DNA of 64,000 nt. It comes from Planctomycetia bacterium. GTDB lineage: Bacteria; Planctomycetota; Phycisphaerae; UBA1845; UTPLA1. Position 1 is the first letter of the stretch. Each line of letters begins with the position of its first letter. The stretch is from positions 1,109,556-1,173,555 of the forward strand of contig JABTTW010000002.1 of assembly GCA_015075745.1 (NCBI GenBank), in the 5' to 3' direction. Positions 57,102 to 64,000 of this stretch are shown here, in pieces. The notes under the pieces are model-generated. The model had not been told where the DNA came from. It saw only the letters and a program-made list of their open reading frames with translations, and did no database searches. The position numbers and the translations under genes were made by a program.

Positions 57102-58889
57102 TTACGCCGCGCGAACCCGCTTGCGATTACGGCGCGACTTGTCGCGGTGAGGTCGCTTCGTTCGAGCAACCTTCCCGCGTGCCGGGTGCTTGTCGGTTTC
57201 ACCCTCATCGCATTCCGCCGACGCTGGATTCGCGTCCGCTGCGGCAATGGGAGACTCAGCGGGCAGTTCGCGCGATGGCTCCTCCTCCGGGGGAAGGCCC
57301 CAACTCTTGGGCTGAGGCAGCGTGCGCACGGCTTCGGCCTCGATCTCGGCGTGGTTGATGCCGAGAATTTCGCACATACGTCGAGCCTCGAACGCCTGGA
57401 ACCCCACGCGGTTGCTGTCGTGCATCGTCAGCCGTCGAATCCAAATCTGCACTACGTCATGCAGCGCTGCCGCAGTGCGCTCGTCGGTTGCTCCAGCGCG
57501 CAAACGGTCGTAGCGGTCCCACGGGTCTTCGTGGTACATGCGATCCGCACGGCCGGATGTTCCGAACGACAACAGTAGCGACACGATCTCCAGCTTGGCC
57601 GAATCAGAGGGGTCGGCGGAAGCCCCGTCGGCAAGCGCTCGCGACACATCCTCGACGGTCAAGTTGCGAAGCTGCGTCTCGACTTGCTTGACGACGAACG
57701 CCTGGCGGCGCTTCTGATGGCGAGCGCGGCGCTCGTCCAGCGTCATGGGCTTCTTCTCTGCTTGCGGCTCGTCCTTGCTGCGACCGTTCTTGCGGCTCGA
57801 CGCCTGCGGATCACCTGAGTCGATGTACACCAGCTTTCCAGCCTTGGGTCCATCGACCTGCATAGCAGGAACGGCGTTGGGGTTGCCAGCCTTGACGAAC
57901 CGCGGCGCGTAGACGCGGTGAACGCGGTCACCGAAGGCCTCGTGCATCGCCTGGCTCGACGACCCGCCGCCGACCTGGACCAATGCCAATTCGGGATGGG
58001 AGCCGCGAAGTTCGGCCTCGCAGCGCTGCACATGGGCCACCTGCTTGCGCTCGAAGCACGCGGGATCGAGGCAGCGGTCGTCCTTCGCGAGCTTGCCGTT
58101 GCTGAAAACTTCCTCCGTGTCAAACAGGAGCGGATGCGCCCCGGAGCGCTTCGGGCAGTTACTGCAAGCACCCGCTTTCGCGTCCAGAGTCTCATCGTTC
58201 GGCGACCACGGCATGGCGGCAAGCGTGTGCAGATCGTCGTCGATGATGCGCCGAAGGTCGTCCACGCCGGGGAACCCGCGCCCGAACACCGGGTAGAAGT
58301 CATCCTGGGCGAGCGCGTCCTGCGTCTCCTCGGGCAGTCGGGCCAGCAGTTCCAGGTGGGCCGGTGACAACCGGCTCGCCTGCGAATCCGGCGACATCAC
58401 GGCCTTCCGCCACGCTTCGGTGAGTCGCGTCAGTGACGCCCGCCGGGCTACGAACTGGGCATTCTTGCCGAGCCGCGCGGCCACAGCCTCCACGTCGAAG
58501 CCGTGGTCGAAGGCCTTCTGAATGACAGCGGCCTCCTCCAGCGGGTGGAGATTCTCGCGTTGCAAGTTCTCGGTGATGGTGACAGCCAATGCCGTCTCAT
58601 CGTCGAGCTTGCCGACGATGGCCGGGATGGTCTCCAAGCCGGCCAGCTTGGCGGCGCGCCAACGCCGGAACCCGGCCCGAATCTCCCACGTGTCGGGTTG
58701 TTTGGGATGCACCCGAACCAGAATCGGTTGCAGCACTCCGTTCCGCTTGATGCTGCGGGCCAGCGATTTCAGCGAGTTGTTGCTCACCGGCCGGCGGCCG
58801 TTCTCGCTGGACGGCACAAGCCGGTCCAGCGGAAGCATGGTGATACGGCGCGCCGGTGCGGCGCGCTCCTTCTTCTTCACGGTAGCCAT
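57102..58889 (-). CDS. parB: ParB/Spo0J-type partition protein
   Basis: A 595-aa protein. The ParB nuclease/CTPase domain is at about 20-115 (VPSSENGRRPVSNNSLKSLA, GFRRWRAAKLAGLETIPAIV, ITENLQRENLHPLEEA). The KorB-like HTH region is FDVEAVAARLGKNAQFVARR. A long C-terminal part has a Cys cluster (CSNCPKRSGA, DPACFERKQ) and no recognised domain. The size and the Cys cluster resemble plasmid/ICE ParB-like proteins annotated as ParB/RepB. No ParA gene is visible. It supports a plasmid-like origin of this region. Confidence 0.88.
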   Translation of the reverse strand: MATVKKKERAAPARRITMLPLDRLVPSSENGRRPVSNNSLKSLARSIKRNGVLQPILVRVHPKQPDTWEIRAGFRRWRAAKLAGLETIPAIVGKLDDETALAVTITENLQRENLHPLEEAAVIQKAFDHGFDVEAVAARLGKNAQFVARRASLTRLTEAWRKAVMSPDSQASRLSPAHLELLARLPEETQDALAQDDFYPVFGRGFPGVDDLRRIIDDDLHTLAAMPWSPNDETLDAKAGACSNCPKRSGAHPLLFDTEEVFSNGKLAKDDRCLDPACFERKQVAHVQRCEAELRGSHPELALVQVGGGSSSQAMHEAFGDRVHRVYAPRFVKAGNPNAVPAMQVDGPKAGKLVYIDSGDPQASSRKNGRSKDEPQAEKKPMTLDERRARHQKRRQAFVVKQVETQLRNLTVEDVSRALADGASADPSDSAKLEIVSLLLSFGTSGRADRMYHEDPWDRYDRLRAGATDERTAAALHDVVQIWIRRLTMHDSNRVGFQAFEARRMCEILGINHAEIEAEAVRTLPQPKSWGLPPEEEPSRELPAESPIAAADANPASAECDEGETDKHPARGKVARTKRPHRDKSRRNRKRVRAA

Positions 58890-59206
58890 GATAGTTCTCC
58901 TGATCAGGACAATGGAACATCACGCCCGGCCAACGCGGCCGGGCGGTTGCGCATGACGATGGGGAAAGCGAGCGCTGACGGAGGGTGACGCGGGCAGAAA
59001 CCGCGCCGGTCGCAGTGGATTTAGAACCTTTCTACGTACGACATGGCAGCGCCTCGCGGGCATGGTCCGCGTGACACTGCGACGTCACGGCTTCTACCGC
59101 TGCAGGAATGTTAAAGATGGGCAGGGACAGCGTGCCACGAATCACGAACTAATGGAAGGCCCCACGCTTGGAGTCTAAGGGTGCGTGCAATGCGGTGCAG
59201 GTTTCC
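58890..59206. other. Intergenic region upstream of parB
   Basis: I see no gene here. It presumably holds the parB promoter; a centromere-like site could lie here but I found no clear repeat. Confidence 0.35.
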
Positions 59207-59437
59207 TTAGCGGAGGGTTGTGTGGATGCCGCTGGGCATCCTGAGTTGCGGGCCAAAGGCGGCGATCACGTTGATGGCGCCCGCCCAGAAGCGAGCGGCG
59301 TTGCCGTCACCGACCAGCTCAGCCTCGATGCGCATCGCCTCCAGCATCTCCAGAACGAACTCAACGTTCTCGCGACATGCCGCCTGATACTGGGCAGTCT
59401 CGGGATTGGGGGGATAAATGACGTGGAGTCGATCCAT
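59207..59437 (-). CDS. Small hypothetical protein
   Basis: A 76-aa protein (RLHVIYPPNPETAQYQAACR, FVLEMLEAMRIEAELVGDGN, FWAGAINVIAAFGPQLRMPS), helical, with a GGCGGA site before the ATG. Nothing recognised. The upstream in-frame extension (MASLALGTNPWQAGG) has no support. Confidence 0.5.
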   Translation of the reverse strand: MDRLHVIYPPNPETAQYQAACRENVEFVLEMLEAMRIEAELVGDGNAARFWAGAINVIAAFGPQLRMPSGIHTTLR

Positions 59438-59618
59438 TCCGCCAGCCTGCCACGGATTCGTTCCCAGCGCAAGCGATGCCACGAACGAACCCCGACGACA
59501 GCCAACAGGAGCGGGAGTACACCATGCAAAAGGTAGGGACGAGGGTGCTCAAGAAACGCGACTCGAACAACGATACGTCCGCCTTAATGTCCGCCAGCGG
59601 CCACAGAGGGGCCACTTA

Positions 59619-60707
59619 CTACTCAGTAAGTTGTATATGACACACTCTCCGCTTTGAAGAACGACCGCACGAGTGACTTGCGTCGTTTGATGTTCTCGAG
59701 GTCGGCATTGACCCGGGCGACCAATGATTCGTTCGCCCGCAAGGGGCGCTTCGACACGCCGTTCTGTTTCGCGTGGTTCCACACGAACTCGTCGGGATTC
59801 AGGTCCGGGGCATACGGCGGAAGGAAATGCAGTTCCAGTCGTCCCTCCAGGGATTGCACATGCGCCGACACGCCCTTGGCCTTGTGCGCCGGCAGGCCAT
59901 CCACGACCAGCAGCACCGGTCGGGCGCGGCCGCGCAGGAAGTCCTTCAGGAAGTGAATGAATACGCCGCTGTTCAACTTGCCGCCATAGGTTTTGTACCA
60001 GAACGCGCCGCGCGCATTCACCGCGCTGATGGCATTCACGCGCTGACGCTTGCCGGAGGTCTTCACGATCGGCGTACGACCCTTCAGTCCATAGGTCCGA
60101 CCCAGGGGGCTGTCCGACTGAAAACCCGCCTCGTCCAGAAAAAATATGTCCGCACCCCGCCTTTTTGATCGTCTCCGCAGTTGTGGATACGTCTGTTCCT
60201 TCCACCGCCGAACCGCCTCCTCATCCCGCTGATAGGCCCGACGCAGCGGCTTCTGCGGCGTAATCTCCAGTTGCGCCAACAATCGTCCCACCGCCGGCAG
60301 TGTATAGCTTATGCCGAACCGCTCGAAGATCAGCGCGCCCACGATCTTGCGGGTCCACAGCCCGAAGTCGAAACCATACTGACGGGGATCTTTGCCGACG
60401 ATCCATTGACGCACCTTGCGTTTCTGCCCTTCGGTCAGCTTCGGCTTCGCACCCGGCGCCTTGCGCCGATTCAGCGCCGCATCGCCTCCACGCCGGTATG
60501 ACCGCAGCCAGCGATAGACGTTCGTTCGGTAGAACCCCAGCGACCGGGCCACGGCAGTCGCCGATTCGCCCGCCTGAATACGCTGAATCGCCAGCTTCCT
60601 CACATGTTCCTGGGTCGATCGATCCAGCTTCCGGCAGTCAATTGCTCTCTTCATGTCCCCATCTTAGCGCCTCGCCAGTTGTGTGTCAATATCTATTTAC
60701 TTATTAG
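59619..60707. mobile_element. IS630-family insertion sequence
   Basis: 1089 bp flanked by TA on both sides. The imperfect inverted repeats are about 28-30 bp long (CTACTCAGTAAGTTGTATAT and CTAATAAGTAAATAGATATT, both leading to GACACAC). TA targets are the rule for IS630/Tc1. It contains a single transposase gene. The ends are AT-rich, unlike the surroundings. Confidence 0.82.
59623..60654 (-). CDS. IS630-family transposase
   Basis: A 343-aa protein. N-terminal HTH domains (SATAVARSLGFYRTNVYRWL, PRQYGFDFGLWTRKIVGALI). DDE catalytic core: FFLDEAGFQSDSPLGRTYGL, LLVVDGLPAHKAKGVSA, and PYAPDLNPDEFVWNHAKQNG. All three acidic residues are present, so it could be active. Confidence 0.93.
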   Translation of the reverse strand: MKRAIDCRKLDRSTQEHVRKLAIQRIQAGESATAVARSLGFYRTNVYRWLRSYRRGGDAALNRRKAPGAKPKLTEGQKRKVRQWIVGKDPRQYGFDFGLWTRKIVGALIFERFGISYTLPAVGRLLAQLEITPQKPLRRAYQRDEEAVRRWKEQTYPQLRRRSKRRGADIFFLDEAGFQSDSPLGRTYGLKGRTPIVKTSGKRQRVNAISAVNARGAFWYKTYGGKLNSGVFIHFLKDFLRGRARPVLLVVDGLPAHKAKGVSAHVQSLEGRLELHFLPPYAPDLNPDEFVWNHAKQNGVSKRPLRANESLVARVNADLENIKRRKSLVRSFFKAESVSYTTY

Positions 60708-60776
60708 TAATGGGGCTTCACCTCCCTAGCCGGAAGAAACCGAGGCCAGATCGTCGATTCAAAGACGCTGCTGAAA

Positions 60777-62300
60777 TCACGATGACAAGGAGGTCGCCTC
60801 AGTCTGAGGACTTGGTACCCGCTCCAAGTAATCCACCCACGTGAAGTATCGCTCGTCGGATGACATACGGGCAGCCGCCGATGCGTCTCTAAGTGCCTCT
60901 GTGATAAGCGTTGGGTCCGCATTCATCCGACTGAGTCGAAAACGTGCCTTCGATCTTTCGTAGGCGGCAGAGGCCTTATACTCAGGGTCAACATGCTCGG
61001 CGGCTTTTGAAAGGGACTCGATTGACTTTTCCAATAGGGACATCGTTTCCTGACGGGACTCGTCCGGAAGCCGTACAGCCTTCTCACGGCGCGCGACTCC
61101 GAGCTTCAACCAGCCGATGTGATATTTGGGCTTGACCTTGACCAACGATTCAAAAAACTCGATTGCGCCATCGAAATCGTCATGACGCATCGCATCAATG
61201 GCGTCCGAGAACGACTCCACTTTCTTAGCCTGTTGTTCAGTCGGCGGCACAGGTACCGCAGAGGTGGGCGCTTCCTTCAGCGAAGGCGTCTCGGGCTTGG
61301 GGTACTCCGAAGGATGAGGCGGCTGGAACTCTCTAATCCAAATCGCGTTATCCACAGTGACAACGGGACTCTTTTCTGCTTTGAACCGAGTGTATTCCCA
61401 TGTACCCAAGTCTACGTTCTTAAGTCGTGTGAGAATATAGCCGTTCATGGACGCATCCAAATGTGCAAACGGCACCGACCGCCAATGTTCGTGTTCTTTC
61501 CCCTTCTGGTCGTAGGTAAAAAGAAACACAGGCTCGGTGACCGTAATTCCGTCGGGAGGCGCGAATGACGAAAGACCACATCCTCGCAGAAATCTACCAC
61601 CTTCGAGCATTGCACCTGTCAAAACACCTCGCGTGTTCCACGGCTCGGGGCCATTGTCCTCACACTTTGCGCCAAAAAGCTGATCGGTTACATCTTCCAG
61701 AGCAGACGCAATTTCGTCAATTGGCGGTGGCGGAAACGGAACATGGGCATATCTATTTCGAAAAGTGTTGACCTGTCGAATACACTCCCTAACGGCTACA
61801 CGGGCTCCCTCAATCTTCACTGGGACGTCGCAGGCGTTCCGCCACGCCTCAAGGAAGGGACCCAAACTGATTTGTTCGGCGTTTAGGAATAGTTTCAGTT
61901 TTGGTAGGTACTCTCCTGGGGGAGACTCAAGACGGGCCAAGCGCCAGAGTATGTCGATCCAGCGGTCAATGCTCCCGTCAAACGCACCCTGTTGGCCCTT
62001 GAAATCGCGTTCCTCTGGATCCCAAGACTGGCCGTAACAAAGCTCTCGACACCTGCGAAGCTCGGCGATGAGCCGACCATCAACGCCGGGCTTGTTGGCC
62101 TCGCAAGCCAAGCGGGTGATGCCGACAGCAGCAAGCGTAATCTCTACGGATTCCCAGATATGAATGAGGCGCCAGACTCGCTCGTACCCTTGCGCACCTG
62201 ACGCCCTTCTGCGAATATAAGTGTCAACAGCATCGGCGATGGTTGGCCAGAGCCAGTCATGCCGCCGAGCCCTTTGCAGCTGAGAATCATCTCGCGCCAA
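60777..62300 (-). CDS. HEPN-motif/TPR protein
   Basis: A 507-aa protein. The N-terminal helical domain ends with NTFRNRYAHVPFPPPPIDEI at about residues 175-195, carrying the Rx4H HEPN signature. A central beta-rich region follows (EHEHWRSVPFAHLDASMNGY), then a TPR-like C-terminus (DFDGAIEFFESLVKVKPKYH). Such proteins are candidate RNA-cleaving or sensor proteins in abortive infection; the family is unknown to me. The IS630 element lies about 70 bases downstream. Confidence 0.65.
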   Translation of the reverse strand: MARDDSQLQRARRHDWLWPTIADAVDTYIRRRASGAQGYERVWRLIHIWESVEITLAAVGITRLACEANKPGVDGRLIAELRRCRELCYGQSWDPEERDFKGQQGAFDGSIDRWIDILWRLARLESPPGEYLPKLKLFLNAEQISLGPFLEAWRNACDVPVKIEGARVAVRECIRQVNTFRNRYAHVPFPPPPIDEIASALEDVTDQLFGAKCEDNGPEPWNTRGVLTGAMLEGGRFLRGCGLSSFAPPDGITVTEPVFLFTYDQKGKEHEHWRSVPFAHLDASMNGYILTRLKNVDLGTWEYTRFKAEKSPVVTVDNAIWIREFQPPHPSEYPKPETPSLKEAPTSAVPVPPTEQQAKKVESFSDAIDAMRHDDFDGAIEFFESLVKVKPKYHIGWLKLGVARREKAVRLPDESRQETMSLLEKSIESLSKAAEHVDPEYKASAAYERSKARFRLSRMNADPTLITEALRDASAAARMSSDERYFTWVDYLERVPSPQTEATSLSS

Positions 62301-62555
62301 TCGCCTCTCCTTGCCTGTCCTGGATCCACGACCGACACCGGCTGCTTCAGCAGTAAGCCAACCAACGCCCGCAACCCGGTCGTGGGGTGCTAGGATGGGT
62401 TTAGATTATCGAAGGCGACGGTGGAACTGTCCAGCGAGCGGAAAATTGACGGGGGTCTGCTTGCGGCCCACTAATGATAGGCGTCGACGAGCGGGACGTG
62501 AGAATGAGGCCCGGTGGTGCATGGGCCTATGAAGAAACCTTTGATGAACTCGGGT

Positions 62556-63581
62556 TCACGCCGCGAGGGCCAGCAACGCGCTGGCCCGTTCGTCGGCTTC
62601 GGTGCGGTCGCCGGCGTGCTTGATCTTGCCCGCCAGCCGCGTGAGCGCATCGACGACGCAGAAGATGGTAAACCGGCCGCGCTGAGCGGCGATCTCCACG
62701 GCTTCCTTGGCGGCGGCGCGTGGGATGCCCTGCTTGGCCAGCACCTTGAGCACGTCGTCGGCGCTGCGCCCCAGCGTGGTTTCCATCGCCTTGCGAATCG
62801 TGGCGACGAAACCGTCGCGGCGCTGGTCGCGCTTCTCGACCAGCCGTCCGATGATCTCGCGGATCTGCCCGAAGCACTCATGCACGTTGGCCGTATGCTT
62901 GCGGGTGAACTCGACGATCTCGACCGCGTCCCACACGATGTGGTTGGCGCAGACCGCCTGGAACCAAAAGGTCTGCACGCCGACCGAGCGGCGGCCGACC
63001 TCGCTGTTCCACAGGAAAAAGCCGGGGGCGAAGGCCTCGCCGTCGATTTCCGTCCAACCGGCCGGGTCGATCAGAAACACGAACATGTCCTGCTCGCCGC
63101 AGTACAGCCCGGTGCCGCCCGTGGCCGCGGTCTGCGGCGGCTGAAAATCCGTCGCGAACTCGCGGACCATCGACAGCAAGTCGCAGTTGTACAGCCGTGT
63201 GTAGGCGGCGCCGTGAATGGCACGCACGGTGTCCTCGACCGTGAGCGCCTGGAGCGGCTTGCCGTCCGGCGGCAAGGTCTCGAAGAAAATCTGACTGGCG
63301 GTGGCCGCGGACACGCGATTGAGCGTGTCCTTGTTCACGCCGGCCAGTCGGCAGAGCTGCGAGAAGCTCCACTCGTTCATGTTGAAATTTCCGTCCTCGC
63401 CGAGCACGACCCGGCAGCGGCTGCCGGCCGGCTCGACCTTGATGGCCTGCGGCGGGTGCCAGCGGTCCACCGAGCGCTCCTTCTCCTCCTGGCAATGCCG
63501 CCAGAGATCGGAGAGCGTGTCGAACCGCTCGTCGGGGCCGCGCAAGTACAGCTCGTCATGAGCACGCGTGAGATTCTGCAT
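62556..63581 (-). CDS. DUF932 phage/plasmid-like protein
   Basis: A 341-aa protein of the TIGR03299/DUF932 family: LTVEDTVRAIHGAAYTRLYN, LSMVREFATDFQPPQTAATG, LYCGEQDMFVFLIDPAGWTE, GRRSVGVQTFWFQAVCANHI. The family is carried by plasmids and phages and has unknown function. The ATG at 63581 has AAAGGA upstream; a longer frame to 63878 crosses an unrelated region. Confidence 0.85.
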   Translation of the reverse strand: MQNLTRAHDELYLRGPDERFDTLSDLWRHCQEEKERSVDRWHPPQAIKVEPAGSRCRVVLGEDGNFNMNEWSFSQLCRLAGVNKDTLNRVSAATASQIFFETLPPDGKPLQALTVEDTVRAIHGAAYTRLYNCDLLSMVREFATDFQPPQTAATGGTGLYCGEQDMFVFLIDPAGWTEIDGEAFAPGFFLWNSEVGRRSVGVQTFWFQAVCANHIVWDAVEIVEFTRKHTANVHECFGQIREIIGRLVEKRDQRRDGFVATIRKAMETTLGRSADDVLKVLAKQGIPRAAAKEAVEIAAQRGRFTIFCVVDALTRLAGKIKHAGDRTEADERASALLALAA

Positions 63582-63841
63582 GGTTTGGGTCCTTTCAAAA
63601 AACAGGGTTGACCTGGAACAGGCCTGCAAATGCACCACCGGCCTCGGCCGCCGGAAATCAATTCCTGGCCGACGAGAGCGGTCGTGTGATCTTCTGCCCG
63701 CGTATCGATTGAAAGGAACAGAGCGCTTCCACGGCGCCCCGGCGCCAACGGCGCCGAATCGAAGTGGAGTCGCCGCAAATGAACGATGAGAGGATGGCGT
63801 GCCGCCGGGCGGTGCCCGGAACCAACCTCTCGCGTGAGCGG

Positions 63842-64000
63842 TCAGGACTGCTTGTCCTGCGAGTGCTCGAAGATCCACGTGTGGGCCATGTCGGTGACCT
63901 TGGCGACCAACGGAAGGTCGTCGCGGCCGAACGAATCGGACTGCGCCCAGTTGTCGCCGTCCTTGTAGAGCCGGCGAAGCTGCACGTTGTGCCGCACACC
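63842..64000 (-). CDS. Partial small conserved protein (third intact-looking family member)
   Basis: The visible C-terminal 52 residues are GVRHNVQLRRLYKDGDNWAQ, SDSFGRDDLPLVAKVTDMAH and TWIFEHSQDKQS, ending at TGA (63842-63844). This is clearly the same layout as 56574-56861 (NVTVCRSYRDGETW, SFGPADLLPLAKALNEAHSW). The N-terminus is cut off by the window end. Confidence 0.8.
   Translation of the reverse strand, partial: GVRHNVQLRRLYKDGDNWAQSDSFGRDDLPLVAKVTDMAHTWIFEHSQDKQS

Overview
The window looks like part of a planctomycete chromosome, probably Phycisphaerae-like. It is GC-rich and carries a mitochondrial/spirochaete-planctomycete-type elongation factor G, huge secreted proteins with cadherin-like repeats, a membrane-spanning PQQ-propeller protein and a HEAT-repeat protein with a typical planctomycete secreted N-terminus. 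No 16S rRNA gene is present, so the assignment is an inference.

Positions 1 to about 27.1 kb are core-like. They hold an ECF sigma factor with the start of an overlapping gene, an IS200/REP-type transposase nested between long inverted repeats, a lipoprotein, two large surface proteins, EF-G, a ClpN-only protein, a PQQ-propeller membrane protein, PEP carboxylase, a secreted esterase, a 2-oxoacid dehydrogenase operon (E1 alpha, E1 beta, E2; no E3), a HEAT protein, a DUF89 phosphatase and an HNH endonuclease.

At about 27.2-28.0 kb lies a tRNA-Gly(CCC) gene with a broken integrase relic on its 5' side and an intact integrase reading into its 3' end. From here to the right edge everything looks accessory. 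First comes an integrase/excisionase-like/XRE/IrrE control module (28-31.4 kb) with a palindromic operator candidate. A 4-TM protein and a cupin protein follow.

From about 32.9 to 34.3 kb is a stretch of about 1.4 kb without a credible gene. It is packed with strong local hairpins, includes a 34-nt hairpin built like group II intron domain V, and ends just before a basic 209-aa protein of unknown family. This is the best candidate for an undescribed system.

From 35 to 47 kb is a tight minus-strand operon encoding a DUF499 ATPase, a short PglZ-domain protein, a DUF1156 methylase, a 166-aa protein and an SNF2 helicase. It resembles BREX type 3/Hma anti-phage systems but is not a textbook version. 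A HEPN-motif protein lies convergent to it, and a second tyrosine integrase lies upstream. A second cassette (48.1-52.1 kb) encodes an HTH-fused helicase, a small zinc-ribbon protein and a TIGR04141/DUF6119 protein.

The right end (52.3-64 kb) is plasmid/ICE-like: an IS5-type and an IS630-type insertion sequence, ParB, DUF932, a short UvrD helicase, a HEPN-motif/TPR protein and several copies of a small protein family. One member of that family is decayed and another runs off the window edge.
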